Source: Xanthomarina maritima
GTDB taxonomy: Bacteria > Bacteroidota > Bacteroidia > Flavobacteriales > Flavobacteriaceae
Direction: 5' to 3'
Assembly: GCF_008084905.1 (NCBI RefSeq)
Contig: NZ_VSFC01000002.1
Coordinates: 33,912 to 97,911 of the forward strand
DNA: 64,000 bases
Shown here: one piece after another, positions 1-9,191 of the stretch
Layout: each line of letters starts with the position of its first letter
How positions within the stretch are numbered: the first letter of the stretch is position 1
Translations under genes and position numbers: made by a program
Notes under the pieces: generated by a model
What the model saw: the letters and a program-made list of their open reading frames with translations, nothing else
What the model was told of the DNA's origin: nothing
Databases searched by the model: none

Positions 1-2012
1 TACTTATACGAACGTTGCTTCAACTCAATATCTTTAAATTCTAAATCTTCTTTATGAAGCACAGCATCACTTGGCTCTCCTTTAAATTCCCAAGCTGCTA
101 CGTAAGCAAAATTCTCATCGTCTCGTTTTGCTTCTCCTTTTTGTTCGCCACTTTCTTCAACAGCATCTTCTCTAAAGTGTCCACCACAAGATTCTTCTCT
201 ATGTAAGGCATCTTTTGCAAACAATTCTCCTAATTCTAAGAAATCTGCTACACGACCTGCTTTTGCAAGCTCTTCATTATATTCTTCATTAGTTCCTGGA
301 ACTTTAACATCTTTCCAGAATTCTGCACGAAGTTCTTTTATTTCCTGAATAGCTTCAGTTAATCCTTTTACATTTCTTGCCATTCCAACTTTATTCCACA
401 TAATTTTTCCAAGTTTTTTATGGAAGTGGTCTACAGAATGAGTTCCATTATTATTTATTAAATGGTTGATACTATCTCTAACACTTTTCTCTGCTTCGTC
501 AAATTCTTTAGTATCTGTTGAAATTTTTCCTGTTCTAATATCATCTGCCAAATAATCTCCAATAGTATAAGGCAATACAAAATAACCATCGGCTAAACCT
601 TGCATTAAAGCAGAAGCTCCAAGTCTGTTGGCACCATGATCTGAAAAGTTGGCTTCACCTATACAATACAATCCAGGAACCGTAGTCATTAAATTGTAAT
701 CCACCCAAATACCTCCCATGGTATAATGTACAGCTGGATAAATCATCATAGGTGTCTCGTATGGGTTTTGATCTACGATTTTTTCGTACATCTGGAATAA
801 GTTTCCATATTTATTTTTTATAACTTCTTGTCCTAGTTTTTTCACCAAAGCAGCATCATTAGCATCTAAATGTCTAACTGTTGCTTGCTCTTTTCCATAA
901 CGTTCTATGGCAGAAGCAAAATCCAAAAACACAGCTTCTCCTGTTGCATTCACACCAAAACCTGCATCGCAACGTTCTTTGGCTGCACGAGATGCCACAT
1001 CACGAGGTACTAAATTTCCAAAAGCAGGATAACGACGCTCTAAGTAGTAATCTCTATCTTCCTCTTTTAAATCTTTTGGCTTTAATTTTCCTGCTCTGAT
1101 AGCTTCAACATCTTTCATGTGTTTAGGAACCCATATACGTCCATCGTTTCTTAAAGACTCAGACATCAACGTTAATTTAGACTGATGGTCTCCTGAAACT
1201 GGAATACAAGTTGGGTGAATTTGAGTGTAACAAGGATTTGCAAAGTAGGCACCACGTTTGTGAGCTTTCCAGGCTGCTGTTACATTTGATCCCATGGCAT
1301 TAGTTGAAAGGAAGAAAACGTTTCCATAACCTCCAGTTCCAAGAACTACAGCATGAGCTGAATGTCTTTCAATGTCTCCAGTAATTAGATTACGTGTAAT
1401 AATACCACGAGCTTTCCCATCTACAACAACCACGTCTAACATTTCGTGACGGTTGTACATTTTTATTTTTCCACGACCTATTTGACGGTTCATAGCAGAA
1501 TAAGCGCCTAATAATAATTGTTGCCCTGTTTGTCCAGCAGCATAAAAGGTTCTTGAAACCAAAACTCCACCAAATGAACGGTTATCTAGTAACCCTCCAT
1601 ATTCTCTTGCAAACGGAACTCCTTGTGCAACACATTGATCAATAATATTTGCTGAAACCTCAGCTAAACGATAAACGTTAGCTTCACGAGAACGATAATC
1701 TCCACCTTTTACAGTATCGTAAAACAATCTGTATGTGGAGTCACCATCTCCTTGATAATTTTTTGCAGCATTAATTCCTCCTTGTGCAGCAATTGAATGC
1801 GCACGTCTAGGAGAATCTTGAAAACAAAATGCTTTTACGTTATAACCTAGTTCTGCCAAAGTTGCAGCAGCAGAACCACCTGCTAAACCTGTACCAACCA
1901 CAATAACATCAATGTTACGCTTATTAGCTGGATTTACTAGATTGATATGATTTTTATAATTAGTCCATTTGTCTGCAATTGGACCTTCTGGTATTTTAGA
2001 ATCTAAAGCCAT
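1..2012 (-). CDS. sdhA: Succinate dehydrogenase/fumarate reductase flavoprotein subunit
   Basis: This is the catalytic FAD subunit of respiratory complex II, which oxidises succinate to fumarate. The translation starts [11 protein letters not shown]. It has a Rossmann GTGLAGG motif near residue 40 and the [15 protein letters not shown] segment, whose His is the expected covalent FAD attachment site. The open frame of 670 codons ends ...ELKQRSYK followed by the bases TA at the window edge. The gene is therefore probably complete, with only the last base of a TAA or TAG stop cut off; a Tyr codon cannot be excluded. It lies 14 nt downstream of sdhC in the same orientation. In this phylum the order is usually sdhC-sdhA-sdhB, so the iron-sulfur subunit gene probably lies just outside the window. 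Confidence 0.96.
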   Translation of the reverse strand, partial: MALDSKIPEGPIADKWTNYKNHINLVNPANKRNIDVIVVGTGLAGGSAAATLAELGYNVKAFCFQDSPRRAHSIAAQGGINAAKNYQGDGDSTYRLFYDTVKGGDYRSREANVYRLAEVSANIIDQCVAQGVPFAREYGGLLDNRSFGGVLVSRTFYAAGQTGQQLLLGAYSAMNRQIGRGKIKMYNRHEMLDVVVVDGKARGIITRNLITGDIERHSAHAVVLGTGGYGNVFFLSTNAMGSNVTAAWKAHKRGAYFANPCYTQIHPTCIPVSGDHQSKLTLMSESLRNDGRIWVPKHMKDVEAIRAGKLKPKDLKEEDRDYYLERRYPAFGNLVPRDVASRAAKERCDAGFGVNATGEAVFLDFASAIERYGKEQATVRHLDANDAALVKKLGQEVIKNKYGNLFQMYEKIVDQNPYETPMMIYPAVHYTMGGIWVDYNLMTTVPGLYCIGEANFSDHGANRLGASALMQGLADGYFVLPYTIGDYLADDIRTGKISTDTKEFDEAEKSVRDSINHLINNNGTHSVDHFHKKLGKIMWNKVGMARNVKGLTEAIQEIKELRAEFWKDVKVPGTNEEYNEELAKAGRVADFLELGELFAKDALHREESCGGHFREDAVEESGEQKGEAKRDDENFAYVAAWEFKGEPSDAVLHKEDLEFKDIELKQRSYK

Positions 2013-2026
2013 ATTTAGATATTTTT

Positions 2027-2698
2027 TTAGTGATTAAAATGATGAACTAACGCAATAACGATAAATCCTAGTGGAATTAAAATAGCATACGCTTTTCCAA
2101 AACCTTTTAATCCTTTTGTGTATTTGTTATTTGCTCCTACAGATTGGAATGCAGAGTTAAAACCATGTAATAAGTGAAGTGCCAAAAACACAAACCCTAT
2201 ACAGTATAAAGCCACACGCCAAATTGGAACGAATTTTTCTTGTAATTCATGGAAATATCTAAATTCTCCATTGTGCATTCCAGACATATCACCAACAATA
2301 TACTTTGTATTGATTTCTGGAATCCAAAAATCTATAAAGTGAATGATTAAGAAAATTAAGATAAATAGCCCACTATAAATCATGTTTCTGCTCATCCATG
2401 TTGAATTAGCAGCCCCATTATTTTTGGCATAATTAATATTTCGTGCTTTTTTGTTTTTGATTTCCAATACAAAACCCATGATGAAATGAAAAATCACACC
2501 AAAAATTAATATAGGTTGAATGACATATTGTATCAACCAAAAAGTTCCCATAAAGTGTGAAATCTCATTAAATGTATCGGCACTAATAATTGAGGTAAAG
2601 TTAATTACAAAATGCTGTAGTAAAAAAATCATTAGGAAGAAAGCCGAAAGTGCCATGGCAAATTTTCTTCCAATCGAAGAATTCAAAATTCCGCTCAT
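2027..2698 (-). CDS. sdhC: Succinate dehydrogenase cytochrome b subunit
   Basis: This is the diheme membrane anchor of a B-type succinate:quinone oxidoreductase, the class with one large cytochrome b subunit instead of separate SdhC and SdhD. The 223-residue protein has five hydrophobic segments. Histidines suitable as heme ligands are seen in [23 protein letters not shown] and LALHLLHGF. It opens the sdhC-sdhA operon and passes electrons from the SdhA/SdhB catalytic part to menaquinone. The ATG at 2698 sits about 19 nt after the predicted transcription start of a promoter with both -33 and -7 elements. Confidence 0.95.
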   Translation of the reverse strand: MSGILNSSIGRKFAMALSAFFLMIFLLQHFVINFTSIISADTFNEISHFMGTFWLIQYVIQPILIFGVIFHFIMGFVLEIKNKKARNINYAKNNGAANSTWMSRNMIYSGLFILIFLIIHFIDFWIPEINTKYIVGDMSGMHNGEFRYFHELQEKFVPIWRVALYCIGFVFLALHLLHGFNSAFQSVGANNKYTKGLKGFGKAYAILIPLGFIVIALVHHFNH

Positions 2699-2722
2699 TG
2701 TTGAAGTTTAATTTATATCAAA

Positions 2723-2754
2723 CAAAGATACACTTCCAATCAGTTTTAGACAAA
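2723..2754 (-). promoter_or_regulatory. sdhCAB promoter (-33 and -7)
   Basis: On the minus strand the -33 element TTTG (2754-2751) is followed after 20 nt by TATCTTTG (2730-2723), an exact match to the Bacteroidota -7 consensus TAnnTTTG. Transcription should start near 2717, which gives sdhC a leader of about 20 nt. This is one of the three best promoters in the window by spacing. Confidence 0.8.
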
Positions 2755-2908
2755 ATTGAAACAATTTAATGTCTGTATTTAGAATGATTTTAAACAGATT
2801 GAAGATTTGAAACCTATAATTATTAACAACATACCAAGGTAAAATTTATGTTTCAGTTAAATTTATAATAAATTGATTCGTCTTTTTTATAAGCCAAAAG
2901 GAAATACG

Positions 2909-2916
2909 TATTTTTG
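2909..2916 (+). promoter_or_regulatory. -7 element of the aminopeptidase gene
   Basis: TATTTTTG matches TAnnTTTG. Transcription would start near 2922, so the in-frame TTG at 2914 cannot be the start codon. This supports ATG 2965. No -33 TTG is seen at the usual distance. Confidence 0.6.
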
Positions 2917-2964
2917 AGAATTAATAAGATTTCTATCATTTACGGAAATAAAAATAAAAACTTC

Positions 2965-4254
2965 ATGAAATACCATTTAATCAACAACAAACTCTTTATA
3001 AAAAATCGTAAAAATTTTACTGCTAAAATGAAACCTAATAGTTTGGCTGTATTTAATTCAAACGATATTTATCCTATTGGTGCAGATAGCACCATGCCTT
3101 TTGAACAAAATAGAGATCTATTCTACTTAAGTGGTGTCGATCAAGAAGAAAGTATTTTGGTACTGTTTCCAGATTGCCCAAAAGAACAACATAGAGAAAT
3201 ATTATTCTTAAAAGAAACCAACGACCATATTGCAGTATGGGAAGGCGAAAAATTAACCAAAGAAGCTGCTTTATCAACTTCAGGGGTTAAAACTGTTTAT
3301 TGGTTGCAAGATTTTGAGAAAATTATGTTTGAGTTAATGTCTCAAGCAGATACAGTTTATATAAACACAAACGAACATTACAGAGCCAATGTTGAAACCG
3401 AAACAAGAGAAGACCGTTTTAATAAATGGTTGAAAGAAAAATATCCTGCTCATAGCGTAGCTAAAAGCAATCCTATCTTACAACGTTTACGTTCTGTGAA
3501 AGATTCTTTAGAATTAGAATTATTACAACAGGCTTGCGATATTACTGAAAAAGGTTTTAGACGTGTTTTAAATTTTGTAAAACCAAATGTTTGGGAATAT
3601 GAAATTGAAGCCGAATTTTTACATGAATTTATTAGAAATAGATCTAGAAAATTTGCTTATACACCTATTATTGCTTCTGGCAACAATGCCAATGTATTAC
3701 ATTATATTGAAAATAATCAGCAATGTAAAGCTGGCGATTTATTGCTTATAGATGCAGGAGCAGAATATGCTAATTATTCTAGTGACATGACTAGAACTAT
3801 TCCAATTTCAGGAAAATTTACCAAACGTCAAAAAGAGGTTTACAACGCTGTAAATCGCGTGAAAAATGAAGCCACTAAATTATTGGTTCCTGGTACTATC
3901 TGGGCAGATTACCATGTGGAAGTTGGTAAATTAATGACTTCGGAATTAATTGGCTTAAAATTATTAGACAAAGCTGATGTGAAAAATGAAAATTCAGATT
4001 GGCCAGCTTATAAAAAATATTTTATGCATGGCACATCACATCATTTGGGATTAGACACTCATGACTACGGGATTTTAACAGAACCTATGCAAGAGAATAT
4101 GGTGTTTACTGTGGAGCCTGGAATCTATATACCTGCTGAAGGTTTTGGTATTCGATTGGAAGACGATGTGGTTATTCAGAAAAAAGGAGAGCCTTTTAAC
4201 TTAATGCGAAACATACCTATTGAGGTCGATGAAATTGAAGATATCATGAACTAA
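2965..4254 (+). CDS. pepP: Xaa-Pro aminopeptidase (M24B, aminopeptidase P type)
   Basis: This is a dinuclear metal-dependent peptidase that removes an N-terminal residue preceding proline. The 429-residue protein has an N-terminal AMP_N domain followed by the pita-bread catalytic domain. All five metal ligands of the family can be read: Asp in LLIDAGAEY, Asp in SSDMTRT, His in HGTSHHLGLD, Glu in FTVEPGIYIP and Glu in GIRLEDDVV. The frame is open upstream to a TTG at 2914, but that codon overlaps a promoter -7 box, so ATG 2965 (MKYHLINNKL) was chosen. There is no signal peptide, so it should act in the cytoplasm. The gene is transcribed alone, divergent from sdhC, and is followed by a terminator. 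The symbol is by family; close paralogues exist. Confidence 0.9.
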   Translation: MKYHLINNKLFIKNRKNFTAKMKPNSLAVFNSNDIYPIGADSTMPFEQNRDLFYLSGVDQEESILVLFPDCPKEQHREILFLKETNDHIAVWEGEKLTKEAALSTSGVKTVYWLQDFEKIMFELMSQADTVYINTNEHYRANVETETREDRFNKWLKEKYPAHSVAKSNPILQRLRSVKDSLELELLQQACDITEKGFRRVLNFVKPNVWEYEIEAEFLHEFIRNRSRKFAYTPIIASGNNANVLHYIENNQQCKAGDLLLIDAGAEYANYSSDMTRTIPISGKFTKRQKEVYNAVNRVKNEATKLLVPGTIWADYHVEVGKLMTSELIGLKLLDKADVKNENSDWPAYKKYFMHGTSHHLGLDTHDYGILTEPMQENMVFTVEPGIYIPAEGFGIRLEDDVVIQKKGEPFNLMRNIPIEVDEIEDIMN

Positions 4255-4314
4255 CATTCATTTTAGATTATAATAGCCTTAATAAAAATGAAAATAATCA
4301 GAATTAAACTTAAT

Positions 4315-4350
4315 AAACCTCATGAAAATTAATCTCATGAGGTTTTATAT
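4315..4350 (+). terminator. Intrinsic terminator after the aminopeptidase gene
   Basis: An 11-bp inverted repeat, AAACCTCATGA (4315-4325) and TCATGAGGTTT (4335-4345), with a 9-nt loop, followed by TATATTT. It lies 60 nt past the stop codon. Confidence 0.75.
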
Positions 4351-4391
4351 TTACAATCAATTTTTATTTACTAATAAATAAAGACTAAATT

Positions 4392-4399
4392 TACTTTTG
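4392..4399 (+). promoter_or_regulatory. Candidate -7 element of the DUF481 gene
   Basis: TACTTTTG fits TAnnTTTG and lies 14 nt before the TTG start at 4414. That leaves a very short leader. No -33 element is visible. Confidence 0.4.
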
Positions 4400-4413
4400 A
4401 AAAAAATCAAATC

Positions 4414-5454
4414 TTGAATAAATCTACACTTTATATATTTCTATTTTCTTCATTTTTAGTCATTCCTTTTAAAAAAGTAATGGCTCAAAAAACAGATACC
4501 ATTTACCATGTAAATAAAAACATCTTAACAGGAGAGCTTAAAAGTTTGTCATATGGGGTAATTTCATGGAAAATGGATGGCATGGGAACTATCAGCTTAG
4601 AAAATATAAAAGTAAACACGATTATATCTAAAAAACAATTTGAAATTAAATTAAAAAACGATGCCATTTATTTTGGATCGCTTGGTGCATCTGAAACATT
4701 TGGCACTGTAAATATCATTACAAAAAAGGAGAAAATATTAGTTACAGTAAGTGATATTGTTGAAATCTACCCCATAAAGAGTAGCTTCTGGCTAAAAATA
4801 AGTGGTGATTTTAGTTTAGGATTTAACTATTCTAAAGGTAGTGATATAGCAAATCTAGCCTTTTCTGGCGATTTAAATTATAGAAAAAAGAAAGCTTATT
4901 TTGAAGTGGCCTGGGATCAAAACAACACTTATCAAGCAGACACTTTAGGTTCTAGAAAAGCTGATATTTCAATGGCTTGGCAAAGATTATTAAAAAAGGG
5001 ATGGTCAACACAATTATCAATTGGATTTAGTCAAAACTCTGAGTTAGGATTAAAAGAAAGATGGGGAATTGATTTAATGGGGTTAAAGGATCTATCCTAT
5101 AATAATTGGAATAGATTTTATGCAGGAACAGGTATTAATTTAACACATGAAATTCCTTATGGAGGATCATCAGAACAAAATGACATTGCTGGAATTTTTC
5201 AGCTGGTTTGGAGAGTTTACAAATATAAATCTCCAAAATTATGGGTTGATTCTGATATTAGTTACTTACCCTATTTTACGGATTCTGGAAGACATAGAGT
5301 TGTTTTTAATCTAAACCCAAAAATTAATTTATTAAGTGATAATTTTAAAGTTGGATTAACATTTTACTACACTTACGACAGCAAACCTCCAGCAGATGCA
5401 GCCTCTACAAATGATTATGGTGTAAATTTTCAATTATCATATTCTTTCCATTAA
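4414..5454 (+). CDS. DUF481 family outer-membrane protein
   Basis: The 346-residue exported protein resembles the DUF481 (YdiY-like) family of small outer-membrane barrels. Its biochemical role is unknown, although some members are induced by salt or pH. It begins with a signal peptide (MNKSTLYIFLFSSFLVIP, cleavage probably after KKVMA). An N-terminal region of about 100 residues with short beta motifs follows. From about residue 125 there are alternating aromatic strands typical of a barrel, ending in LSYSFH. The start is a TTG; no ATG lies close enough to keep the signal peptide intact. Its 3' end overlaps the convergent brnQ gene by 18 nt. Confidence 0.7.
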   Translation: MNKSTLYIFLFSSFLVIPFKKVMAQKTDTIYHVNKNILTGELKSLSYGVISWKMDGMGTISLENIKVNTIISKKQFEIKLKNDAIYFGSLGASETFGTVNIITKKEKILVTVSDIVEIYPIKSSFWLKISGDFSLGFNYSKGSDIANLAFSGDLNYRKKKAYFEVAWDQNNTYQADTLGSRKADISMAWQRLLKKGWSTQLSIGFSQNSELGLKERWGIDLMGLKDLSYNNWNRFYAGTGINLTHEIPYGGSSEQNDIAGIFQLVWRVYKYKSPKLWVDSDISYLPYFTDSGRHRVVFNLNPKINLLSDNFKVGLTFYYTYDSKPPADAASTNDYGVNFQLSYSFH

Positions 5455-6738
5455 CAACTTATTTTTTTTGTTTAATTGATTCGTATACAAATAACAAAGA
5501 ATAAAGGTAATTATTGCTGGTAAAACCCAACCCAAACTAAAATTTCCATATGGAATTACGTCTATTAATGGTTGCACATTTTCTATTGGAATTATAAATT
5601 TCAAAAAATCTGGAATACTAAATATAGACGTTATTAATACCACAGCTCTAAACGCCAAAATTGAAACATATTTATTTGGAATAACGTTTAGTATAATTAA
5701 AACAATAGTTATTGGATAAATAAACATAAGTACTGGTAATGCAATATCAATTATAAACCCAACATTAAAACTGCCAACTAAAACACCAATTAAACAACCT
5801 AAGACAGCTGTTATTAAATATGCAGTTTGAGAACCTTTAAATAAAGCTTTAACATAATCACAAGTTCCAACAACTACACCTACAGCAGTAGTAAAACATG
5901 CCAATGCTACTAAAACACTAAGAAATAAAGTACCTATATGTCCTAAAGTAAATCTGCTTAACCCTGTTAAAACTTCTATTCTAGTTGCATTTTCTGAAAA
6001 TTCTGTTTGAAACAAAGAGCCACTCAAAATCAAGCCAGCATATATAACTAGTAATCCTGTACCTGCAATCCAACCAGATTTAGTTATTAATTCTTTTTTT
6101 TCGTTATAAGTAATATTCCCTTTTAAATTTAATGAAATTACTATAACTGCTCCAACAACTACAGCTCCAATAGCATCAAAAGTTTGATAACCCTCTAAAA
6201 TTCCTTTTGCAATTGGTGCTTCTATAAAAGTTTGACTAACTGCTACTGGAGACGTAACTATTCCTATAAATATTATTAGTAATAATATAATACCAATTAA
6301 TGGTGTTAAAAATTTTCCGATTAAATCTAAAATTTTTGAACGATTTATAACAAATACAAAAACTAATGCGAAATATATAGTACTTGTTAATAATGCACTA
6401 GTTGTAAAAAAAGGAGCAACAGCAATTTCGTGAGTTACAGATGCAGTTCTAGGAGCAGGTAAAGAAATAGCTATTACATATACCAAGAAACAATAAACAG
6501 AACTAAATAATGGAGATACTTTCTTTCCAAAATCGTACATGGTGCCTTGTAGTCTTGCATGCGCTAAAATCCCTAATATTGGAATTAAAACAGCCGTAAT
6601 TGCAAACCCGAGAGTTACTATAAACCAATCGTTTCCTGAAGTATAACCTAAATAAGGAGGTAGAATTAAATTTCCGGCTCCAAAAAATAATGAGAAAAGT
6701 GCAAATGATGTAACAAGAACTTCTTTTGTATTATTCAT
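5437..6738 (-). CDS. brnQ: Branched-chain amino acid carrier (LIVCS family)
   Basis: This is a sodium- or proton-coupled inner-membrane carrier for Leu, Ile and Val. The 433-residue product has about twelve hydrophobic helices and the N-terminal family signature LFFGAGNLILPP. Further conserved stretches include TAVGVVVGTCDYVKA and IYPITIVLI. The frame extends to an ATG at 6768, but the family start is much closer to MNNTKEVLVTS, so ATG 6738 was chosen. Gene 6781 is divergent with only 42 nt between starts, so the two promoters must overlap. The 3' ends of this gene and the DUF481 gene overlap by 18 nt. Confidence 0.9.
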   Translation of the reverse strand: MNNTKEVLVTSFALFSLFFGAGNLILPPYLGYTSGNDWFIVTLGFAITAVLIPILGILAHARLQGTMYDFGKKVSPLFSSVYCFLVYVIAISLPAPRTASVTHEIAVAPFFTTSALLTSTIYFALVFVFVINRSKILDLIGKFLTPLIGIILLLIIFIGIVTSPVAVSQTFIEAPIAKGILEGYQTFDAIGAVVVGAVIVISLNLKGNITYNEKKELITKSGWIAGTGLLVIYAGLILSGSLFQTEFSENATRIEVLTGLSRFTLGHIGTLFLSVLVALACFTTAVGVVVGTCDYVKALFKGSQTAYLITAVLGCLIGVLVGSFNVGFIIDIALPVLMFIYPITIVLIILNVIPNKYVSILAFRAVVLITSIFSIPDFLKFIIPIENVQPLIDVIPYGNFSLGWVLPAIITFILCYLYTNQLNKKNKLLMERI

Positions 6739-6755
6739 AAACCTACTAGTCTTTA

Positions 6756-6763
6756 TATCTTTG
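6756..6763 (+). promoter_or_regulatory. -7 element of the alpha/beta hydrolase gene
   Basis: TATCTTTG is an exact TAnnTTTG match, 17 nt before ATG 6781. The nearest upstream TTTG (6725-6728) is too far to be a normal -33 element. Confidence 0.6.
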
Positions 6764-6780
6764 CACAAGATAAGTTAAAT

Positions 6781-7557
6781 ATGATTTTAGAATACAAAGA
6801 CATTCAAATTAATTATTATGTTGAAGGAAATGGAGATGCCATTGTTTTGCTTCATGGCTTTCTTGAAAATAGTAGCATGTGGGAAAATTTAATTCCTGAA
6901 ATTATTAAAACTCATCAAATTATTTCAATAGATCTATTAGGGCATGGAAAGACAGAGTGTCTAGGTTACATACATAGCATGGAACTTATGGCTGAAGCTG
7001 TTGAAGCTGTTTTACAACATTTAAAAATTAATAAATCTATAATTATAGGTCATTCTATGGGTGGATACGTTGCCTTAGCATATGCTGAAAAAAATCCTGA
7101 TGCTTTAAATGGATTATGCTTAATGAACTCAACATTTGGAACAGATAATGAAGAACGAAGGATGCTAAGAACTAGAGCTAATAACATGGTAAAAACTAAT
7201 TTCGAAAATATGGTAAGAATGTCTTTTACCAACTTATTTAGTAATAAAAGCAAAATTTTATATAGGAGAGAATTAGAAACAGCCCTTAATGAAGCTTTAA
7301 AAACTCCACTACAAGGTTATATTGCTTGTAATGAAGGGATGAAAATTAGAAAAGATAGAACGAAGTTTTTTAAAAACCTTCCAGTAAAAAAATTAGTTAT
7401 TATTGGAATTCAAGATCCAATAATTAATCCAAATGCTATTAAAAAACAACTCAAAAAGTCTGATGTAGAAATCATAGAATTTCCTGATGGGCATATGTCT
7501 CATATAGAGAATATGAAAGAATTATCCTACTTTATAATGCATTTCATCGAAAAATAA
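6781..7557 (+). CDS. Alpha/beta hydrolase
   Basis: This 258-residue cytosolic alpha/beta hydrolase has a complete catalytic apparatus. The oxyanion-hole segment is VLLHGFLENSSMW, the nucleophile Ser92 lies in GHSMGGY, the likely acid is Asp212 in GIQDPI, and the likely base is His238 in PDGHMSHIE. No signal peptide is present. The sequence resembles general esterases of the MhpC/BioH type, but I cannot name a substrate. The gene appears monocistronic, with its own -7 element. The last 20 bases of the gene are repeated exactly at 20178-20197 (see findings). Confidence 0.8.
   Translation: MILEYKDIQINYYVEGNGDAIVLLHGFLENSSMWENLIPEIIKTHQIISIDLLGHGKTECLGYIHSMELMAEAVEAVLQHLKINKSIIIGHSMGGYVALAYAEKNPDALNGLCLMNSTFGTDNEERRMLRTRANNMVKTNFENMVRMSFTNLFSNKSKILYRRELETALNEALKTPLQGYIACNEGMKIRKDRTKFFKNLPVKKLVIIGIQDPIINPNAIKKQLKKSDVEIIEFPDGHMSHIENMKELSYFIMHFIEK
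7538..7557 (+). repeat. 20-base exact repeat, copy 1
   Basis: TGCATTTCATCGAAAAATAA occurs here at the very end of the hydrolase coding region and again at 20178-20197. The copy ends 59 nt before the ATG of gene 7617. Confidence 0.6.
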
Positions 7558-7616
7558 CTGCTTTTCGACTATTATATTGCTTTTTTATTTAAGTTAGAGT
7601 TCCAAATCCAACTAAA

Positions 7617-7886
7617 ATGAATAAATCTACTAACAACAGAAATCCTTTTAAAATTTATTGCGACCTTTTTGGGCACAATTATGAGGTATCTAAAAAAATT
7701 ACCTCACACGTAAAAGAATACACGTGCAAATGTTGTAAAAAAGAACTTACTACTAATAGTAATGGAAACCTAATTGAACTGACTCCAAAATATAAAGAGA
7801 TAAACAATTTATTAGAAGACTTTTACAATAGACGTATGATGTATCTAAAAAACAAAACATTCGTTCATCAGTTAACTAACTACTAA
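7617..7886 (+). CDS. Small Cys/His protein, possible DUF1660-like zinc ribbon
   Basis: This 89-residue cytosolic protein has no assignable function. An N-terminal CDLFGHNYE segment and a CKCCKKEL segment about 20 residues later resemble the C/H plus C-rich pair of the small DUF1660-like zinc-binding proteins, so metal binding is likely. The C-terminal half is helical and charged. The gene follows the hydrolase by 59 nt and ends overlapping convergent thiL by 11 nt. ATG 7617 is the only plausible start. Confidence that it is coding is moderate to good; the family assignment is weak. Confidence 0.6.
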   Translation: MNKSTNNRNPFKIYCDLFGHNYEVSKKITSHVKEYTCKCCKKELTTNSNGNLIELTPKYKEINNLLEDFYNRRMMYLKNKTFVHQLTNY

Positions 7887-8922
7887 ACGAATTCCATCCT
7901 TGGGCTTTTAAAGGAATACTAGTTTCTGCTCTAGTAATTAAATGCATGCCTGCGCTTTTCTCTTTTATAAAACCTATAACTGTAAGATTTGGATTTGCTT
8001 TTATCTTCTCAAAATCTTGTTGAGATATAGTAAATAATAACTCGTAATCTTCTCCACCATTTAAAGCAACTGTAGTACTATCAATATTAAATTCTTCACA
8101 TGTTGAAATAACTTGAGGGTCTAAGGGAATTTTATTTTCATACAATTCACATCCAACTTCACTTTGTTTACATAAATGCATGATTTCAGAAGATAGCCCA
8201 TCACTAATATCAATCATTGAAGTTGGTTTAACCTCCAAATCCTTTAATAATTTAACAATATCTTTTCTTGCTTCAGGCTTCAATTGCCTTTCAATAATGT
8301 ACGTATAGTTTTCTAAATCTGGTTGATTTTGTGGATTCACTTTAAAAACTTCTTTTTCTCTTTCCAATACTTGTAATCCCATATAAGCTGCACCAAGATC
8401 TCCACTAACAACTAATAAATCATTAGGTTTTGCCCCACTTCTATAGGCAACTTCGTCCGTTTTAACACTACCAATAGCTGTTATAGAAATAATTAATCCA
8501 GTAGTCGAAGACGTAGTGTCTCCACCTACTACATCCACATTATAAATTTTAGCAGCTGTTTCAATCCCAGAATACAATTCTTCTAGAGCTTCTAAAGGAA
8601 ATCTATTAGATACTGCAATAGAGACTGTAACCTGCTTAGCCTCTGCATTCATAGCATAAACATCAGATAAATTAACAATCATGGCTTTATATCCTAAGTG
8701 CTTTAAAGGCATGTAACTTAAATCAAAATGTACGCCTTCTACAAGCATATCTGTAGTTACTACTATTTGATTATTTTTTAAATCTAAAACAGCAGCATCA
8801 TCCCCTATTCCCTTTATTGTTGAAACATGATTAATTTTGAAGTTTTTTGTTAAGTGATCAATAAGTCCAAATTCTCCTAGTTCACTTAATGGTGTTTTAC
8901 TCTGGTTTTTATCTTCTATCAT
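7876..8922 (-). CDS. thiL: Thiamine-monophosphate kinase
   Basis: ThiL performs the last step of thiamine diphosphate synthesis, ATP-dependent phosphorylation of thiamine monophosphate. The 348-residue protein shows the AIR-synthase/PurM-like fold signatures: GIGDDAAVL, TTDMLVEGVHFD, NLSDVYAMNAE, GGDTTSS, ISDGLSSEI and NGGEDYELLFT. The frame is open to 8955, but the family start fits ATG 8922 (MIEDKNQSKTP). A TAnnTTTG box lies only 4 nt before this ATG, so the transcript may be leaderless; a second box at 9013-9020 could give a normal leader. No other thiamine genes are nearby. Confidence 0.95.
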   Translation of the reverse strand: MIEDKNQSKTPLSELGEFGLIDHLTKNFKINHVSTIKGIGDDAAVLDLKNNQIVVTTDMLVEGVHFDLSYMPLKHLGYKAMIVNLSDVYAMNAEAKQVTVSIAVSNRFPLEALEELYSGIETAAKIYNVDVVGGDTTSSTTGLIISITAIGSVKTDEVAYRSGAKPNDLLVVSGDLGAAYMGLQVLEREKEVFKVNPQNQPDLENYTYIIERQLKPEARKDIVKLLKDLEVKPTSMIDISDGLSSEIMHLCKQSEVGCELYENKIPLDPQVISTCEEFNIDSTTVALNGGEDYELLFTISQQDFEKIKANPNLTVIGFIKEKSAGMHLITRAETSIPLKAQGWNSFSS

Positions 8923-8926
8923 GATG

Positions 8927-8934
8927 CAAAAATA
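8927..8934 (-). promoter_or_regulatory. -7 element immediately before thiL
   Basis: On the minus strand this reads TATTTTTG, then 4 nt, then the thiL ATG. Transcription would start at or next to the start codon. Confidence 0.45.
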
Positions 8935-9012
8935 AGAAGCTATTTTAAATGTCAATGCATAATAAGTTGATAATTACTCAAATAATTTAATAAATGATTT
9001 TAACATTTAACA

Positions 9013-9020
9013 CAAAATTA
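9013..9020 (-). promoter_or_regulatory. Alternative -7 element for thiL
   Basis: On the minus strand this reads TAATTTTG, matching TAnnTTTG, and would give thiL a leader of about 85 nt. No -33 element is seen. Confidence 0.35.
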
Positions 9021-9054
9021 GATGAGTATATAACTTCTTTTTGCATTATTCTGT

Positions 9055-9062
9055 TATTTTTG
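9055..9062 (+). promoter_or_regulatory. -7 element of the MbnP/MbnH lipoprotein operon
   Basis: TATTTTTG matches the consensus. Transcription from about 9068 would leave a leader of roughly 120 nt before ATG 9192. No -33 element stands at standard spacing. I see no other recognisable element in the leader. Confidence 0.5.
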
Positions 9063-9191
9063 TGGAAATAAACCTATCTACTTAAAGAATATATTTTATA
9101 GATTATAAAAATTTTCGTTAAACAATATTCTTTTATTTGAATTCGTTTATTCTTATTACCCTAACTCAAACTAATACAAAAAAACTTGCTA

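Noticed and set aside
881-1099. 72-residue plus-strand open frame
   Set aside because: It is antisense to sdhA and has no recognisable protein features.
2914-2964. N-terminal extension of the aminopeptidase from a TTG
   Set aside because: The TTG overlaps a TAnnTTTG promoter box and the extra residues do not resemble the family.
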